From Nitrospira defluvii (lineage in GTDB: Bacteria > Nitrospirota > Nitrospiria > Nitrospirales > Nitrospiraceae), in the NCBI RefSeq assembly GCF_905220995.1, contig NZ_CAJNBJ010000017.1, forward strand, positions 496,001-560,000: DNA of 64,000 nucleotides, in the 5' to 3' direction. Below are positions 9,224-15,642 of this stretch, in pieces (within the stretch, counting starts at the first letter, position 1; each line of letters opens with the position of its first letter). The translations under genes were made by a program, and so were the position numbers. The notes beneath the pieces are model-generated. The model had not been told where the DNA came from. It saw only the letters and a list, made by a program, of their open reading frames with translations, and made no database searches.

Positions 9224-9333
9224 CGATAACCTCGTGTGAATCGTGCGTCGTGATATGCGAGTCCGTCAGGGCCAGACTGGACCTGTGTTTCGGATCGACT
9301 CCCGCATGCCGGACCGTCTGTCTCCGAGGGAGA

Positions 9334-9654
9334 TCAGTTGTGCTGCGTCCGGCCGTGCATCCATTCGTGAATATCGCGCCGAACAAATCGCCAATGCTTT
9401 CCGATCTTGGACGCAGGCAATTCACCGAGGCGAGCGAGCTTATACACCGTAGATTTCGGCACGCGTAGGAAACGCGCCACCTCAGAGACGGTGAGAATCT
9501 CCCCTTCCGAAGGCGATACACTGTCGAGGCTTACGCTGGTTGTTGTCGCAATAGCATCGTTCATAACGGATATGGTATCGGTGTGCGCCGTCTCAAACTT
9601 TAGTTGCCGGTTCTTGAGCGATGGGGTTAAATAGGCTTCATGAGAACAGGCCAT
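9334..9654 (-). CDS. Excisionase/MerR-like helix-turn-helix DNA-binding protein
   Basis: Small protein of 106 residues (or 76 if it starts at the internal ATG at 9564) with a C-terminal HTH_17 'excisionase' domain: LTVSEVARFLRVPKSTVYKLARL, then ELPASKIGKHWRFVRRDIHEWM. Such domains bind DNA as small regulators or as recombination directionality factors. No integrase, phage or conjugation gene is nearby, so a regulatory role is more likely here. It is divergent from the MinD-like gene (9762) across 107 nt and upstream of cheR, so it could control either. No good ribosome site distinguishes the two starts. Confidence 0.75.
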   Translation of the reverse strand: MACSHEAYLTPSLKNRQLKFETAHTDTISVMNDAIATTTSVSLDSVSPSEGEILTVSEVARFLRVPKSTVYKLARLGELPASKIGKHWRFVRRDIHEWMHGRTQHN

Positions 9655-9761
9655 CGAGCCAGACAGACCTCAGGCGCCAGGCCCCATTCTGCTCAGGCCT
9701 GTGATCCGAATGGCTGACCGCATGAGCGACACCCACAACCCACGGTGAGAGACCAATCCGA

Positions 9762-10709
9762 ATGGCAACAATTGTATCGATCGGGTCAGGAAAAGGCGGT
9801 GTCGGGAAAAGCATTATCGCCGCCAATTTATCCATGTTGATGGCGAAACGGGGGAAGCGAGTGGTCCTCGCTGATCTGGACGTGGGCGGCGCCGACGCAC
9901 ACATCCTGTTCGGCATGCTGAACCCGCCTCGTACGCTGACCGATTTTATCGACCGGCGTGTTGCGCGGTTGGACGAGGTGCTGCAACCGATCTCGGCGCA
10001 CCCTTTTCTGCAGTTGTTGCCTGGTACCGGCGATACGCTCGCTACGGCCAACCTGCCCTACGCCAAGAAAAGGCGGCTGATTCGCCACTTCGCTCAGTTA
10101 CAGGCTGATGTGATCGTGGTCGACATCGGTGCCGGCACCAGCTACCATGCGCTCGATTTTTTTCTCATGGCCGACCATTACGTGACGGTTGCGACTCCCG
10201 ACCCCACCTCAGTTCTTGACCTCTACCGCTTCATCAAGCTCGCCGCAATTCGTCGTGTGCTGTCGGCGTTTCTGTCTCGCGATGCCGTCAGCGAGGCCCT
10301 CTCCGAACGGGATTTTTCAAGCATTGATGAAGTGATTCAGGCAGTCGGCGAGACGGATCCCAATGCCAGTGAGGTGGCCAGCCGCACCCTGCAAGGATTC
10401 CAACCGCACTTGATCGTCAATCGGGTGTCAGGCAAGTCTCGCGTGAACGTGTTGCACTTGAAGAAATTGCTGCAGGAATATGTCGGGGGCGACCTGACGA
10501 CGCTGGGGGAAATTCCGGATGATCCGGCCGTCACGCGCGCGGTCAGGAGCTTTCTGCCGGTCGTCGAATGTGAGCCGACGGCACCGGCGTCACTTGCCCT
10601 CAATCAAGCGGCCGACGCGTTGCTCGCTGCGATGGCACGCCGCGTCGAGACACCCGCAGAGGCTGTCCCCGAACCTCAACAGGCCGCGCACAGTCCCATT
10701 CCTTCCTGA
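9762..10709 (+). CDS. MinD/ParA-family ATPase
   Basis: P-loop ATPase of 315 residues with a deviant Walker A motif (SGKGGVGKS, residues about 8-16) that defines the MinD/ParA/FlhG family, the ADLDVGGADAH segment and the VVDIGAGTSYHALDFFLMAD catalytic region. A C-terminal tail of about 40 residues is rich in Ala, Pro and Glu. Members position proteins or organelles by ATP-dependent dimerisation on membrane or nucleoid. A proper FlhG is encoded at 50625-51491, so this is a second MinD-like protein, possibly placing chemotaxis arrays or flagella. It is one of the few plus-strand genes and converges with the PilZ gene at 10729. The ribosome site is weak. Confidence 0.87.
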   Translation: MATIVSIGSGKGGVGKSIIAANLSMLMAKRGKRVVLADLDVGGADAHILFGMLNPPRTLTDFIDRRVARLDEVLQPISAHPFLQLLPGTGDTLATANLPYAKKRRLIRHFAQLQADVIVVDIGAGTSYHALDFFLMADHYVTVATPDPTSVLDLYRFIKLAAIRRVLSAFLSRDAVSEALSERDFSSIDEVIQAVGETDPNASEVASRTLQGFQPHLIVNRVSGKSRVNVLHLKKLLQEYVGGDLTTLGEIPDDPAVTRAVRSFLPVVECEPTAPASLALNQAADALLAAMARRVETPAEAVPEPQQAAHSPIPS

Positions 10710-10728
10710 CGACGTTCCGCGACTGGAA

Positions 10729-11340
10729 TCAGTGCGCGGCTTTCCTCGCCCGCAGTCGTTCTGCCTGAACTTGAAGAATGTGTCGGATGATGAGTTCCTG
10801 CTCGTCTGCCCCTAATTCGATGAACTGGGTGGCAACGTGGAATTGGGCGGGGTCTGTGTTGAGGGAAGTGACTCGGATGATACGCGCACTCGTTTCGATC
10901 ATGCTGAACGGCGGGAGAATGCATTTGATGACCAGCACATCGTCCGCTTCGAACCGCCGCGGCGTAGTAAATCCCAAACCGCCGGCGCTGATGTCGACCT
11001 CGCTCAGTCTGGCGATCGCCACACTCCCCGGATGACTCTTCACCAGTGATTTCAGAATAGTCTCCAACATCCAATCGATCTTGGACACCCACGGGAGAAG
11101 CGGAGACCCGGCAAACGTTTCCCCTCCCCGTACCAGCAAGTCGACCGTCGGCTTTGACACCGCGGTGGCGATCGTATCTTCGGTGACAGGCGGCAGATAC
11201 GCGTTCATCGCGTCCGCCGTCTCATCAATGCGCCGGTACTCGAGCAACAGACGATCTTCGATGCGCAACCATTCCCGGCGTTCCTCATTGTTCAGCATGG
11301 ACTGAATGTTCGGCATAGTCGGTTCCGGTGAGGGAGTCAT
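10729..11340 (-). CDS. PilZ-domain protein with helical insertion
   Basis: Protein of 203 residues with split PilZ signatures: R22-EWL-R26 near the N-terminus (the RxxxR part) and D116-IS-AGG (DxSxxG), followed by beta-rich LVIKCILPPF and ETSARIIRV. About 85 residues separate the motifs, much more than in compact PilZ domains, and they look helical, as in PilZ proteins with an inserted helical oligomerisation segment. The expected ligand is c-di-GMP, a messenger that lowers motility in most bacteria. It lies downstream of the fliS/fliT genes on the same strand (57 nt gap) and may be transcribed with them. A start at the internal ATG (11316) is possible. Confidence 0.78.
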   Translation of the reverse strand: MTPSPEPTMPNIQSMLNNEERREWLRIEDRLLLEYRRIDETADAMNAYLPPVTEDTIATAVSKPTVDLLVRGGETFAGSPLLPWVSKIDWMLETILKSLVKSHPGSVAIARLSEVDISAGGLGFTTPRRFEADDVLVIKCILPPFSMIETSARIIRVTSLNTDPAQFHVATQFIELGADEQELIIRHILQVQAERLRARKAAH

Positions 11341-11397
11341 GCCATCTTCCGGCCCGAGGCCGTGAGCGAGTGCTCGTGATTCCTGATCATGGCGGCT

Positions 11398-11742
11398 TCA
11401 GGCCTCATGGTGTAGGGTTCCATGCTCAGGCTCATGTTGTCCATGAGATTCGCGAAGTCGGCGCAAGTGCCGTCGTGCCTGAGCCGCATCGGCCAGCAGA
11501 CTGGAGAGGCCGGCTTGCGCGACCAGAATCGCCTCCCGCACCCGGTCATCCACCGCCAGAATTCGCTGAGCGCATGCGCGATCGATCTTGCAGGAAGCCA
11601 ACCCTCTGGCTCGCGCGTCGTAACAGGCATCCACGCGATCCCAATCGCCGCACTGGGCGGCCTCAAGTGCTTGCGTGGTTAACAGTTCAATGATGTGGAA
11701 GTCGTCACGAGGAGTTGTCTGAGAGGAGCTAGCCACCGACAT
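11398..11742 (-). CDS. fliT: FliT-like flagellar export chaperone
   Basis: Predicted helical protein of 114 residues in the usual fliT position: its start overlaps the fliS 3' end by 14 nt. It has no strong sequence motif. The helices ELLTTQALEAAQCGDWDRVD and REAILVAQAGLSSLLADAAQ match the four-helix pattern of FliT, which guards FliD and regulates export. The tail (HGQHEPEHGTLHHEA) is His-rich. The assignment depends mainly on gene order fliD-fliS-fliT, length and fold prediction; it could be another small FliS-partner protein. Confidence 0.62.
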   Translation of the reverse strand: MSVASSSQTTPRDDFHIIELLTTQALEAAQCGDWDRVDACYDARARGLASCKIDRACAQRILAVDDRVREAILVAQAGLSSLLADAAQARRHLRRLRESHGQHEPEHGTLHHEA

Positions 11743-12121
11743 GAGTCACCGATTCCTGCCGAGCTACGACCTGCCAACCTTCCCGCAACGTGGTCAGGCA
11801 TCGAATAGGCCCATCCAGGTGTTTGCCGTTGTGTCGCAGATTCGCCTGGATGCATTGCTGCACCATATAGTCGTACAAGCGGTGCAATGAGATGGCGATC
11901 TCCCCGCCTCGCTCGAAATCAAGGACGCTGGACAATTCCCCGACAATCGCCATGCTGCGGTCGAGAAACCTGGCCTTATCCTTGTAGTTGTTCGTGAGAA
12001 TCGCCTCCCGGGCGAGTTCCATGGAGTGGATGGCAGAGTCGTAAAGCAACACGATCAGTTGCACCCGGTTGGCGGTCAAGACTTGCGTCTGTTGGTAGGC
12101 ATTTGCAGCGGCAGCGATCAT
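11729..12121 (-). CDS. fliS: FliS flagellin export chaperone
   Basis: FliS of 130 residues, the usual family length. Family features are NAYQQTQVLTANRVQLIVLL near the N-terminus, YDSAIHSMELAREAI, then SRFLDRSMAIVGELSSVLD-like helices and IALSLHRLYDYM-like text (here ISLHRLYDYMVQQCIQANLR). It holds flagellin monomers unfolded in the cytoplasm and delivers them to FlhA. Here it is 15 nt downstream of fliD and overlaps the fliT-like gene. The ribosome site is AGGG before the ATG. Confidence 0.94.
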   Translation of the reverse strand: MIAAAANAYQQTQVLTANRVQLIVLLYDSAIHSMELAREAILTNNYKDKARFLDRSMAIVGELSSVLDFERGGEIAISLHRLYDYMVQQCIQANLRHNGKHLDGPIRCLTTLREGWQVVARQESVTHVGG

Positions 12122-12136
12122 GTTGACCCTATTGAG

Positions 12137-13531
12137 TTATTGCAGCGCCTGAAGCGCAGTAGATTGTCCTTGGAGCTTCTGTAGGAGCCCGTCCAACGAT
12201 GCGAATTGAATGCGAAGCCGCTCCTCGTACTGTGCAGCAAGATCTTCTTTCCGGCCGATCTCCGCAGTCAACCTGCTGATCTGGCTGGTGATGGAGTTTT
12301 TTCGAATAGTAAACGATCCAGTGTCGACACTGTCCAAGAAATCGACGGCCTTGACCATACGATCGGCCACTCCACTCGACGTCGTTTGTGTGATGAACAG
12401 GGCTTTGGTCGCAGAGTAGTTGCTTGCGAGGGCGGTATCCAGCTTTGCATCATCGATCGTGATGGTCCCGTCGCGCTCCGTCTTAAACCCGACTGCGCCT
12501 AGGGTCTTATAGGTGGACAGTTCAGGCACCTCACCTGAGATGGCGGTACGCAGCTGGCTCAACACGCTTTTGGCGGTCGCTTCATTAAAAAATATACCGC
12601 CGGTCTTGGTGGTGATGTCATAGGTCGTGCGCTCATTGACGAACTTCACCACGTCGTTGTAGGCGGTCGCTAACGCCTTGATATTGGTCTTCACGCTGTT
12701 GGGGTCGGTAGTGATGTTGACCGTGACCGGCTCGGGCGTCGGCGTCGTGACGGTCTTGGATTTCAAGGTGAGGGTTACATCCGGAATCGCGTCGCTGATG
12801 ACGTTGGACTCACGCTCGATGGAAATCGTCGTCTCGCTCGGGTCTCCGATCACCACGATGGCATTCTGTCCCGCCTGTAGCGTATCGCTGCCGCCGGTGC
12901 CGCTGGTGTTGGTGAAATCCAGGCTGGTGGTATCCGTGAGGACCGAAACCGTATTGGCTGCGCCGGACGCAGTAGCCGTCAATGTCAAACGATAGGCCGG
13001 GCTTGCGGTCGTTCCTGTATTGATGACGGAGGCGGTCACGCCGGCTCCGAGATCGTTGATAGCGAAACGCAGGTCATCGAGGGTGGCGCCATCGGCGAGG
13101 GTGACGGTCTGATTACTCCCGCTGCCGACCCTAAATGTAAATGTTCCCGTGCCGCCGGATACAATGGCGCTGGTGGTGCCGGCCACGGCCTTGGCGGCTT
13201 TGTTGGTAATTTGATTGGCTTTTGCCAACTGTGACACTTGAATGCTGTAGCTACCGGTCGCCGCGCCCGCGCCGGCTTGCGCCGTCAACACCGTGTCATC
13301 GCTGACTGTGGTCGTGGTGCGGTCAAAACTACTTGAAAGCCGGAGCGCGTTGGCTGCACTTTGCAGCGCGAGGAGCTTGTTGCCGAGAGTCCCGTAATCC
13401 GTCAGTTTGGTCTGCAGGTCTTTCTTCTTCGCCGTGAGGGCGTCGATGGGCAAGCGTTGGACTTTAGCCAGCTCAGTGACAACCTGGCCAAAGTCCACGC
13501 CATTGCCTAACCCGCCGAAACTGATCGCCAT
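12137..13531 (-). CDS. fliD: FliD filament cap protein (hook-associated protein 2)
   Basis: Cap protein of 464 residues, average for FliD. The N-terminal heptad-rich segment (GVDFGQVVTELAKVQRLPID, then coiled coil to about residue 60), a Thr/Ser-rich central part with beta-structure (about 75-290) and the C-terminal coiled coil (RKNSITSQISRLTAEIGRKE to the end) follow the family. It sits at the filament tip and folds incoming flagellin. The gene lies between flaG and fliS, and its export chaperone candidate FliT is encoded two genes downstream. Confidence 0.95.
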   Translation of the reverse strand: MAISFGGLGNGVDFGQVVTELAKVQRLPIDALTAKKKDLQTKLTDYGTLGNKLLALQSAANALRLSSSFDRTTTTVSDDTVLTAQAGAGAATGSYSIQVSQLAKANQITNKAAKAVAGTTSAIVSGGTGTFTFRVGSGSNQTVTLADGATLDDLRFAINDLGAGVTASVINTGTTASPAYRLTLTATASGAANTVSVLTDTTSLDFTNTSGTGGSDTLQAGQNAIVVIGDPSETTISIERESNVISDAIPDVTLTLKSKTVTTPTPEPVTVNITTDPNSVKTNIKALATAYNDVVKFVNERTTYDITTKTGGIFFNEATAKSVLSQLRTAISGEVPELSTYKTLGAVGFKTERDGTITIDDAKLDTALASNYSATKALFITQTTSSGVADRMVKAVDFLDSVDTGSFTIRKNSITSQISRLTAEIGRKEDLAAQYEERLRIQFASLDGLLQKLQGQSTALQALQ

Positions 13532-13558
13532 GACATCCCTTTCATGTCGCGAAGCAGG

Positions 13559-13924
13559 CTACACCTTGTGGTGCAAAAGAAGCCCGGTGGGCGTCTCCAG
13601 CCTCTTAGCCAGATCAATCACTTCCTGTTGCGGAATCTGGCGGATAACGGTACCGGAATCCCCGTCCATGACCTTGACCACCACCCGATCCAGATCTGGA
13701 TCAACCGTAAACTCCAATCTGGAATCCGCCTTTTGGAACACCTCACGGACCCGTGACAGGGCCTGTTCCAGGTCTTTCGCCTTCCCCTCGGCCTTCGCAG
13801 GCTCCGGTTCAGGTTCAGGCGTGCGTACCTCAGCCTTCTTTTCTGCAGAAGGCTGCGGCCCATTCTGACTCGCATGGATGGCGGCGGCGGAGAGGTCTTT
13901 ATAGTTCGAAACCTCTGGGAGCAT
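13559..13924 (-). CDS. flaG: FlaG family protein
   Basis: FlaG of 121 residues: a low-complexity N-terminal half (Glu/Pro/Ala/Lys rich, about 20-50) and the conserved C-terminal domain LDRVVVKVMDGDSGTVIRQI followed by PQQEVIDLAKRL and GLLLHHKV. FlaG proteins affect filament length in several bacteria; the mechanism is not settled. It stands directly between fliC and fliD. A 29-nt hairpin (13949-13977) lies between the fliC stop and its start, which could lower its expression relative to flagellin. Confidence 0.92.
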   Translation of the reverse strand: MLPEVSNYKDLSAAAIHASQNGPQPSAEKKAEVRTPEPEPEPAKAEGKAKDLEQALSRVREVFQKADSRLEFTVDPDLDRVVVKVMDGDSGTVIRQIPQQEVIDLAKRLETPTGLLLHHKV

Positions 13925-13948
13925 GTTACCCTCCTAGGATCAGTCCGT

Positions 13949-13977
13949 GGATAGCCCCCCTCACGGGAGGGCTATCC
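13949..13977 (-). terminator. Stem-loop between fliC and flaG
   Basis: Perfect 9-bp inverted repeat GGATAGCCC/GGGCTATCC around an 11-nt loop. It is 13 nt past the fliC stop codon. On the transcribed (minus) strand there is no clear run of T after it, so it may be a partial terminator or an RNA-stabilising processing hairpin that keeps flagellin mRNA abundant relative to flaG-fliD-fliS. Confidence 0.6.
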
Positions 13978-13990
13978 GACGGGTGATGCC

Positions 13991-14818
13991 TTATCCTCGC
14001 AGCAGCGCCAACGCTTGCTGTGGCAGCGAATTGGCTTGTGCCAAAATCGCGATGCCGGATTGAGTGAGGATCTGGTTCTTCGTGAACACAGATGTCTCTT
14101 GGGCAATGTCCGCATCCCGGATTCGGGATTCTGCCGCCGTGAAATTCTCAGCCGTGACCGTCAGATTCTGGATCGCGACTTCGAACCGGCTCTGAATCGA
14201 CCCGTAATTCGCGCGGGCGGTAGCCACAGCGCTGATCGCGCTGTCGATCTTGGCCAGCATCGACTGCGCAGCTGCCGCCGTCGATACGCTTGCGCCGGTC
14301 AACCCGGTCGCCGCCACGTCGAGGTCATCCAACACCACATTCAGCGAATTGCCGGATCCACTCTTGAAGCCGATAAAGACTTCAAACGTGTTGCTGCTCC
14401 CGCTCAGAAGCGGCTGACCGTTATATTCCGTGGTCGTCGAAATCCGGTCGATTTCCGATCGCAACGCCACAAATTCCTGGTCCAGGTACGAGCGCTCGGT
14501 CGTTCCCAACGTTCCGCTGGCTGACTGAGTCGCCAATTCACGCATACGAGACAACAGGCTGCCGATCGTCGCTGCCGCGCCGTCAGCAACCTGTGTCAAA
14601 CTGATACCGTCTCCGGCGTTCCGATTGGCCTGATTGATACTACGAATTTGCGCCCGCAACGTTTCAGACACGCCCAATCCGGCCGCGTCGTCCGCTGCAC
14701 GGGTGATACGCAAACCCGACGATAACCGTTCGACCGAACGACCCAATTGAGCTTGGTTGACCGAAAGGTTCCGCTGGGCTGCCAGTGACGCAACGTTGGT
14801 ATTGACTACTAATGCCAT
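13991..14818 (-). CDS. fliC: Flagellin (filament protein)
   Basis: Flagellin of 275 residues, short for the family. The N-terminal D0/D1 part (ALVVNTNVASLAAQRNLSVN, then LSSGLRITRAADDAAGL and RMRELATQSASG) and the C-terminal D1/D0 part (ESRIRDADIAQETSVFTKNQ, ILAQANSLPQQALALLRG) are canonical. The variable centre is only about 70 residues, so the outer D2/D3 domains are nearly absent. It is Ser/Thr-rich in the surface-exposed part, which would suit O-glycosylation by the adjoining island. Strong ribosome site AGGAGGAAG. It is preceded by a sigma-28 promoter (14949-14975) and a leader of about 125 nt with candidate CsrA sites. Confidence 0.97.
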   Translation of the reverse strand: MALVVNTNVASLAAQRNLSVNQAQLGRSVERLSSGLRITRAADDAAGLGVSETLRAQIRSINQANRNAGDGISLTQVADGAAATIGSLLSRMRELATQSASGTLGTTERSYLDQEFVALRSEIDRISTTTEYNGQPLLSGSSNTFEVFIGFKSGSGNSLNVVLDDLDVAATGLTGASVSTAAAAQSMLAKIDSAISAVATARANYGSIQSRFEVAIQNLTVTAENFTAAESRIRDADIAQETSVFTKNQILTQSGIAILAQANSLPQQALALLRG

Positions 14819-14824
14819 GACGTA

Positions 14825-14835
14825 CTTCCTCCTGA
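14825..14835 (-). promoter_or_regulatory. Ribosome site of fliC overlapping a candidate CsrA site
   Basis: On the minus strand this reads TCAGGAGGAAG, giving a strong Shine-Dalgarno 6-8 nt before the fliC ATG and at the same time a CsrA-type AGGA core. CsrA bound here would block ribosome entry, as known for Bacillus hag. CsrA and FliW genes are present at 39686-40399. Binding is inferred from the motif. Confidence 0.45.
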
Positions 14836-14901
14836 AGCTTCCGCACTACTCTCGGGATCGCCAGCGTCCGTGCCGACGAGGTGGTAACCGGGTGTCGTGA
14901 A

Positions 14902-14922
14902 GATGTGGCCACATCCTCCCTG
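14902..14922 (-). promoter_or_regulatory. fliC leader palindrome with upstream GGA motif (candidate second CsrA site)
   Basis: The 14-nt perfect palindrome GATGTGGCCACATC (14902-14915) is overlapped on its 5' side in the transcript by CAGGGAGGATG (14912-14922 read on the minus strand). Together with the GGA site at the Shine-Dalgarno this gives two potential CsrA contacts about 80 nt apart in the flagellin leader, the same arrangement as in the Bacillus hag leader. The functional reading is inference. Confidence 0.4.
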
Positions 14923-14948
14923 GCCTTGTTACCGTATTGCTGTGCCCC

Positions 14949-14975
14949 TTATCGGCAATCGACGAGGAAGACTTA
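14949..14975 (-). promoter_or_regulatory. Sigma-28 (FliA) promoter of fliC
   Basis: Minus-strand TAAG-N15-GCCGATAA: the -10 element is a perfect match to the flagellar sigma-28 consensus and the -35 core differs from TAAA by one base. The expected transcription start is near 14940, giving a leader of about 120 nt to the fliC ATG. The cognate sigma factor is encoded at 49845-50606. Confidence 0.88.
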
Positions 14976-15053
14976 AGTGCGTGAGAGGCTGGAGCACACG
15001 TCTGCAACAGGGTACATTCCCCGCCACTGTGTTGTATCGGACAACAACGGATA

Positions 15054-15596
15054 CTAAGCGGCGAGACCGTCCTCGGTGAGGCGGGGCAACAATTCATATT
15101 CCAGCAAGTCCGCGACACGAATCGAGTCGGCTCCGGTTCGCGCGCCCAGCAATTCTTCAATCCACGGCAGTAACGGCCCTGACGACAGCCCAGAGACGCC
15201 CTGGGCCTGACCGGCTTCCAACATCTCGGTATAGTCGGCCAACCGCCCGAGCCAGGCGTCGATGCACCGCACTTGAGCGGCGCCCGAGCGCAACGGCGCG
15301 AGCAACCCCTGTCCATCGGCACGCAATTGAGCGGCAAATCTTTCGATAGCCTGTTTGGCGTCGGCGATGATGGTATGGAGCGATTGAGACACGGCCACCA
15401 CTGCGCCCGCTTCCTGCGCGCGTTGATTCAGCAAGGTCTGATCAAGATCCCGATCGCTGATGGTATGTCCGCCGATCGACAACGATGTCACAATTCGGTG
15501 CTGCTCGTGCGCCTTGTCGCTCACGAATGCCAGCACCGTTAACAGCGAGCTGTCGTCCGGTACCTGCCATTGTTGACCATCAAGTGTAATCTGCAT
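15054..15596 (-). CDS. Hypothetical protein upstream of fliC (180 aa)
   Basis: I do not recognise a characterised family. The first 70 residues look like a beta-grasp-type segment (MQITLDGQQWQVPDDSSLLT, then VTSLSIGGHTISDRDLDQTL); the remainder is helical (TIIADAKQAIERFAAQL, CIDAWLGRLADYTEMLEAGQ, RVADLLEYELLPRL). There is no signal peptide or membrane segment. Ribosome site AAGGAGT. It lies between the glycosyltransferase run and fliC on the same strand, so it may link glycosylation with flagellin secretion or regulation, for example as a small adaptor. The fliC promoter lies downstream of its stop, so it is transcribed separately from fliC. Confidence 0.72.
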   Translation of the reverse strand: MQITLDGQQWQVPDDSSLLTVLAFVSDKAHEQHRIVTSLSIGGHTISDRDLDQTLLNQRAQEAGAVVAVSQSLHTIIADAKQAIERFAAQLRADGQGLLAPLRSGAAQVRCIDAWLGRLADYTEMLEAGQAQGVSGLSSGPLLPWIEELLGARTGADSIRVADLLEYELLPRLTEDGLAA

Positions 15597-15615
15597 GGTG
15601 CGACTCCTTTGGAAA

Positions 15616-15630
15616 ACGTGACCTTCACGT
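15616..15630 (-). terminator. Weak stem-loop with T-run between GT9 gene and 15054-15596 gene
   Basis: ACGTGA-N3-TCACGT perfect inverted repeat; on the minus strand it is followed at once by TTTT. It lies 12 nt past the stop of the glycosyltransferase gene at 15643. The stem is only 6 bp, so read-through is likely; it may mark the end or an attenuation point of the glycosylation run. Confidence 0.4.
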
Positions 15631-15642
15631 CGTGGTGATCAA

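Noticed and set aside
9334-9654. Excisionase-type HTH protein as a sign of an integrated mobile element
   Set aside because: No integrase, transposase, att repeat or phage gene was seen near it; such HTH domains also occur in ordinary regulators.
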